A DNA stretch of 64,000 nucleotides from JAWXUK01 sp044432725 (lineage in GTDB: Bacteria > Bacillota > Clostridia > Oscillospirales > Oscillospiraceae). Made by a program: the position numbers and the translations under genes. Where the stretch lies: NCBI GenBank assembly GCA_044432725.1, contig JAWXUL010000007.1, forward strand, positions 1 through 64,000, written 5' to 3'. Below are positions 63,201-64,000 of the stretch, piece after piece (the stretch's first letter is position 1; the number at the start of each line of letters is the position of its first letter). The notes under the pieces were generated by a model that was not told the origin of the DNA, made no database searches, and saw only the letters and a list, made by a program, of their open reading frames with translations.

Positions 63201-63234
63201 ACCTCCTTTTCTCTATTCTATGAGAAAAGGAGGT
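63201..63234 (-). terminator. glmS terminator whose 3' arm is the amidase ribosome site
   Basis: A 13-bp perfect stem ACCTCCTTTTCTC / GAGAAAAGGAGGT with an 8-base loop. On the minus strand the 3' arm reads GAGAAAAGGAGG, followed by T6 and ATTATG, the amidase start. It therefore both ends glmS transcripts and sequesters the amidase Shine-Dalgarno. Confidence 0.75.
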
Positions 63235-63259
63235 AAGTGGTGAAAGAATCAAGGCTCTT

Positions 63260-64000
63260 TTATTCAACTGTAACAGATTTTGCTAGATTTCGTGGCTTAT
63301 CCACATCACATCCCCGCTCCACAGCTACATAATAAGCAAACAGCTGCATGGGGATAATGTTCAAGGAAGGAGTCAATGCTGGCATCGTTTGGGGCAAATA
63401 AACCACGTGGTCAGCCACTGCCTCCATGCCTTGATTTCCTTCTAAGGTAATGGCAATGACCTTGGCACCTCTAGCCTTGACCTCTTTGACATTGCTGATT
63501 AGCTTCTCGTACAATGTCTCTTGGGTGGCGATGGCAATGACCAAAGTCCCTTCTTCAATCAAAGAGATGGTGCCATGTTTCAGCTCTCCAGCAGCATAGG
63601 CTTCACTGCCGATATAGGAAATCTCTTTCAGTTTTAAAGAAGCTTCCATGGCTGCCCCATAATCTGTGCCACGACCAATGACAAAGACAGAATTGCTGTG
63701 GGCATATTGCTTTGCCAATGCCTTCATGCGACCCTCTTGGGCAAGGGCGTTTTCTGTTTTCTTTGGCAAATAGGCAAGCTCTTGGATATAGTTTTCATAG
63801 AGTTCAGGGGAAATGGTCCCTCGCACCTGTCCAAATTTCAGGGCAAGGAGATAGAGAATGGATAATTGGGTGGTATATCCCTTTGTGGTGGCAACTGCAA
63901 TTTCTGGCCCTGCCCATGTATAAAGGACTTCATCACTTTCTCTGGCGATAGAGCTACCCACCACATTCACAATGGAAATCACTGCGACTCCTTGCTTCTT
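63260..64000 (-). CDS. glmS: Glutamine-fructose-6-phosphate aminotransferase, C-terminal part
   Basis: The frame is open at the right edge; 246 C-terminal residues are visible. It makes glucosamine-6-phosphate from fructose-6-phosphate and glutamine, the first step to UDP-GlcNAc. The isomerase half has SIS-domain segments VVGSSIARESDEVLYTWAG, AVATTKGYTTQLSIL, and the ending CDVDKPRNLAKSVTVE, invariant in GlmS. The N-terminal amidotransferase domain lies beyond the window, so the ribozyme leader, if any, cannot be seen. Confidence 0.97.
   Translation of the reverse strand, partial: KKQGVAVISIVNVVGSSIARESDEVLYTWAGPEIAVATTKGYTTQLSILYLLALKFGQVRGTISPELYENYIQELAYLPKKTENALAQEGRMKALAKQYAHSNSVFVIGRGTDYGAAMEASLKLKEISYIGSEAYAAGELKHGTISLIEEGTLVIAIATQETLYEKLISNVKEVKARGAKVIAITLEGNQGMEAVADHVVYLPQTMPALTPSLNIIPMQLFAYYVAVERGCDVDKPRNLAKSVTVE

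Overview
The window looks like chromosomal DNA of a low-GC, anaerobic Firmicute of the Clostridia type. The signs are a pyruvate:ferredoxin oxidoreductase, a complete Rnf ferredoxin:NAD oxidoreductase operon in the clostridial order C-D-G-E-A-B, a split two-subunit transketolase, a LysM-GH18 spore-cortex-type hydrolase, strong AGGAGG ribosome-binding sites, extended -10 promoters (TGnTATAAT) and U-rich hairpin terminators. The species cannot be named from sequence alone. No rRNA, tRNA, CRISPR array, transposase or prophage gene was found.

Layout. 1-732: C-terminal part of a repeat-rich secreted protein (27-bp tandem repeats, EF-hand loop, cysteine-peptidase-like domain). 888-2888: chemoreceptor. 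3.4-6.4 kb: split transketolase plus a galactokinase-family GHMP kinase. 6.5-9.8 kb: GyrI-like protein, polytopic membrane protein, DegV. 9.9-13.0 kb (minus): DHHW/MBOAT envelope acylation pair and a small Sel1 protein. 13.4-19.5 kb: an unusual methyltransferase/coiled-coil/charged-tail protein, a transglutaminase-like lipoprotein and a large DUF2339-like membrane protein. 19.6-26.5 kb: dCMP-deaminase-like gene followed by a complete trpEGDCFBA operon. 26.7-28.1 kb: MATE exporter, then a 40-aa Cys-rich protein. 28.6-33.5 kb (minus): rnfCDGEAB. 33.9-35.7 kb (minus): rpsB, a hidden 49-aa ORF, and tsf. 35.9-38.6 kb (minus): thiI and yifB/comM. 39.1-42.6 kb: nifJ (PFOR). 42.8-45.5 kb: TM2 protein, unknown membrane protein, rarA. 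45.6-51.5 kb: Cys-rich lipoprotein, candidate small RNA, a GGDEF-EAL protein, an orphan HEPN-like protein, a small coiled-coil protein and a membrane diguanylate cyclase. 51.6-54.3 kb: guaB and an alpha/beta hydrolase. 54.7-61.1 kb: SLH protein, RND adaptor and RND permease. 61.2-64.0 kb (minus): LysM-GH18, amidase-SH3 and the C-terminal part of glmS.

How the genes work together. PFOR makes reduced ferredoxin and Rnf spends it to reduce NAD+ and build an ion gradient. A conserved sequence block lies just upstream of both promoters, which suggests either shared control or a shared mobile-element end. The trp genes form a complete chorismate-to-tryptophan pathway with overlapping or closely spaced frames. 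Two c-di-GMP proteins (one bifunctional, one synthase) lie close together beside a candidate independent ~120-nt RNA.

Less ordinary items: a ~160-bp non-coding element with terminal inverted repeats present in two good copies; a ~198-bp element with inverted ends next to rnf; a translationally coupled micro-ORF between rpsB and tsf; a terminator whose 3' arm is also the ribosome-binding site of the next gene; and a methyltransferase fused to a long coiled coil with acidic and Lys/Pro-rich tails. All functional calls rest on motif recognition by eye; no database search was run.
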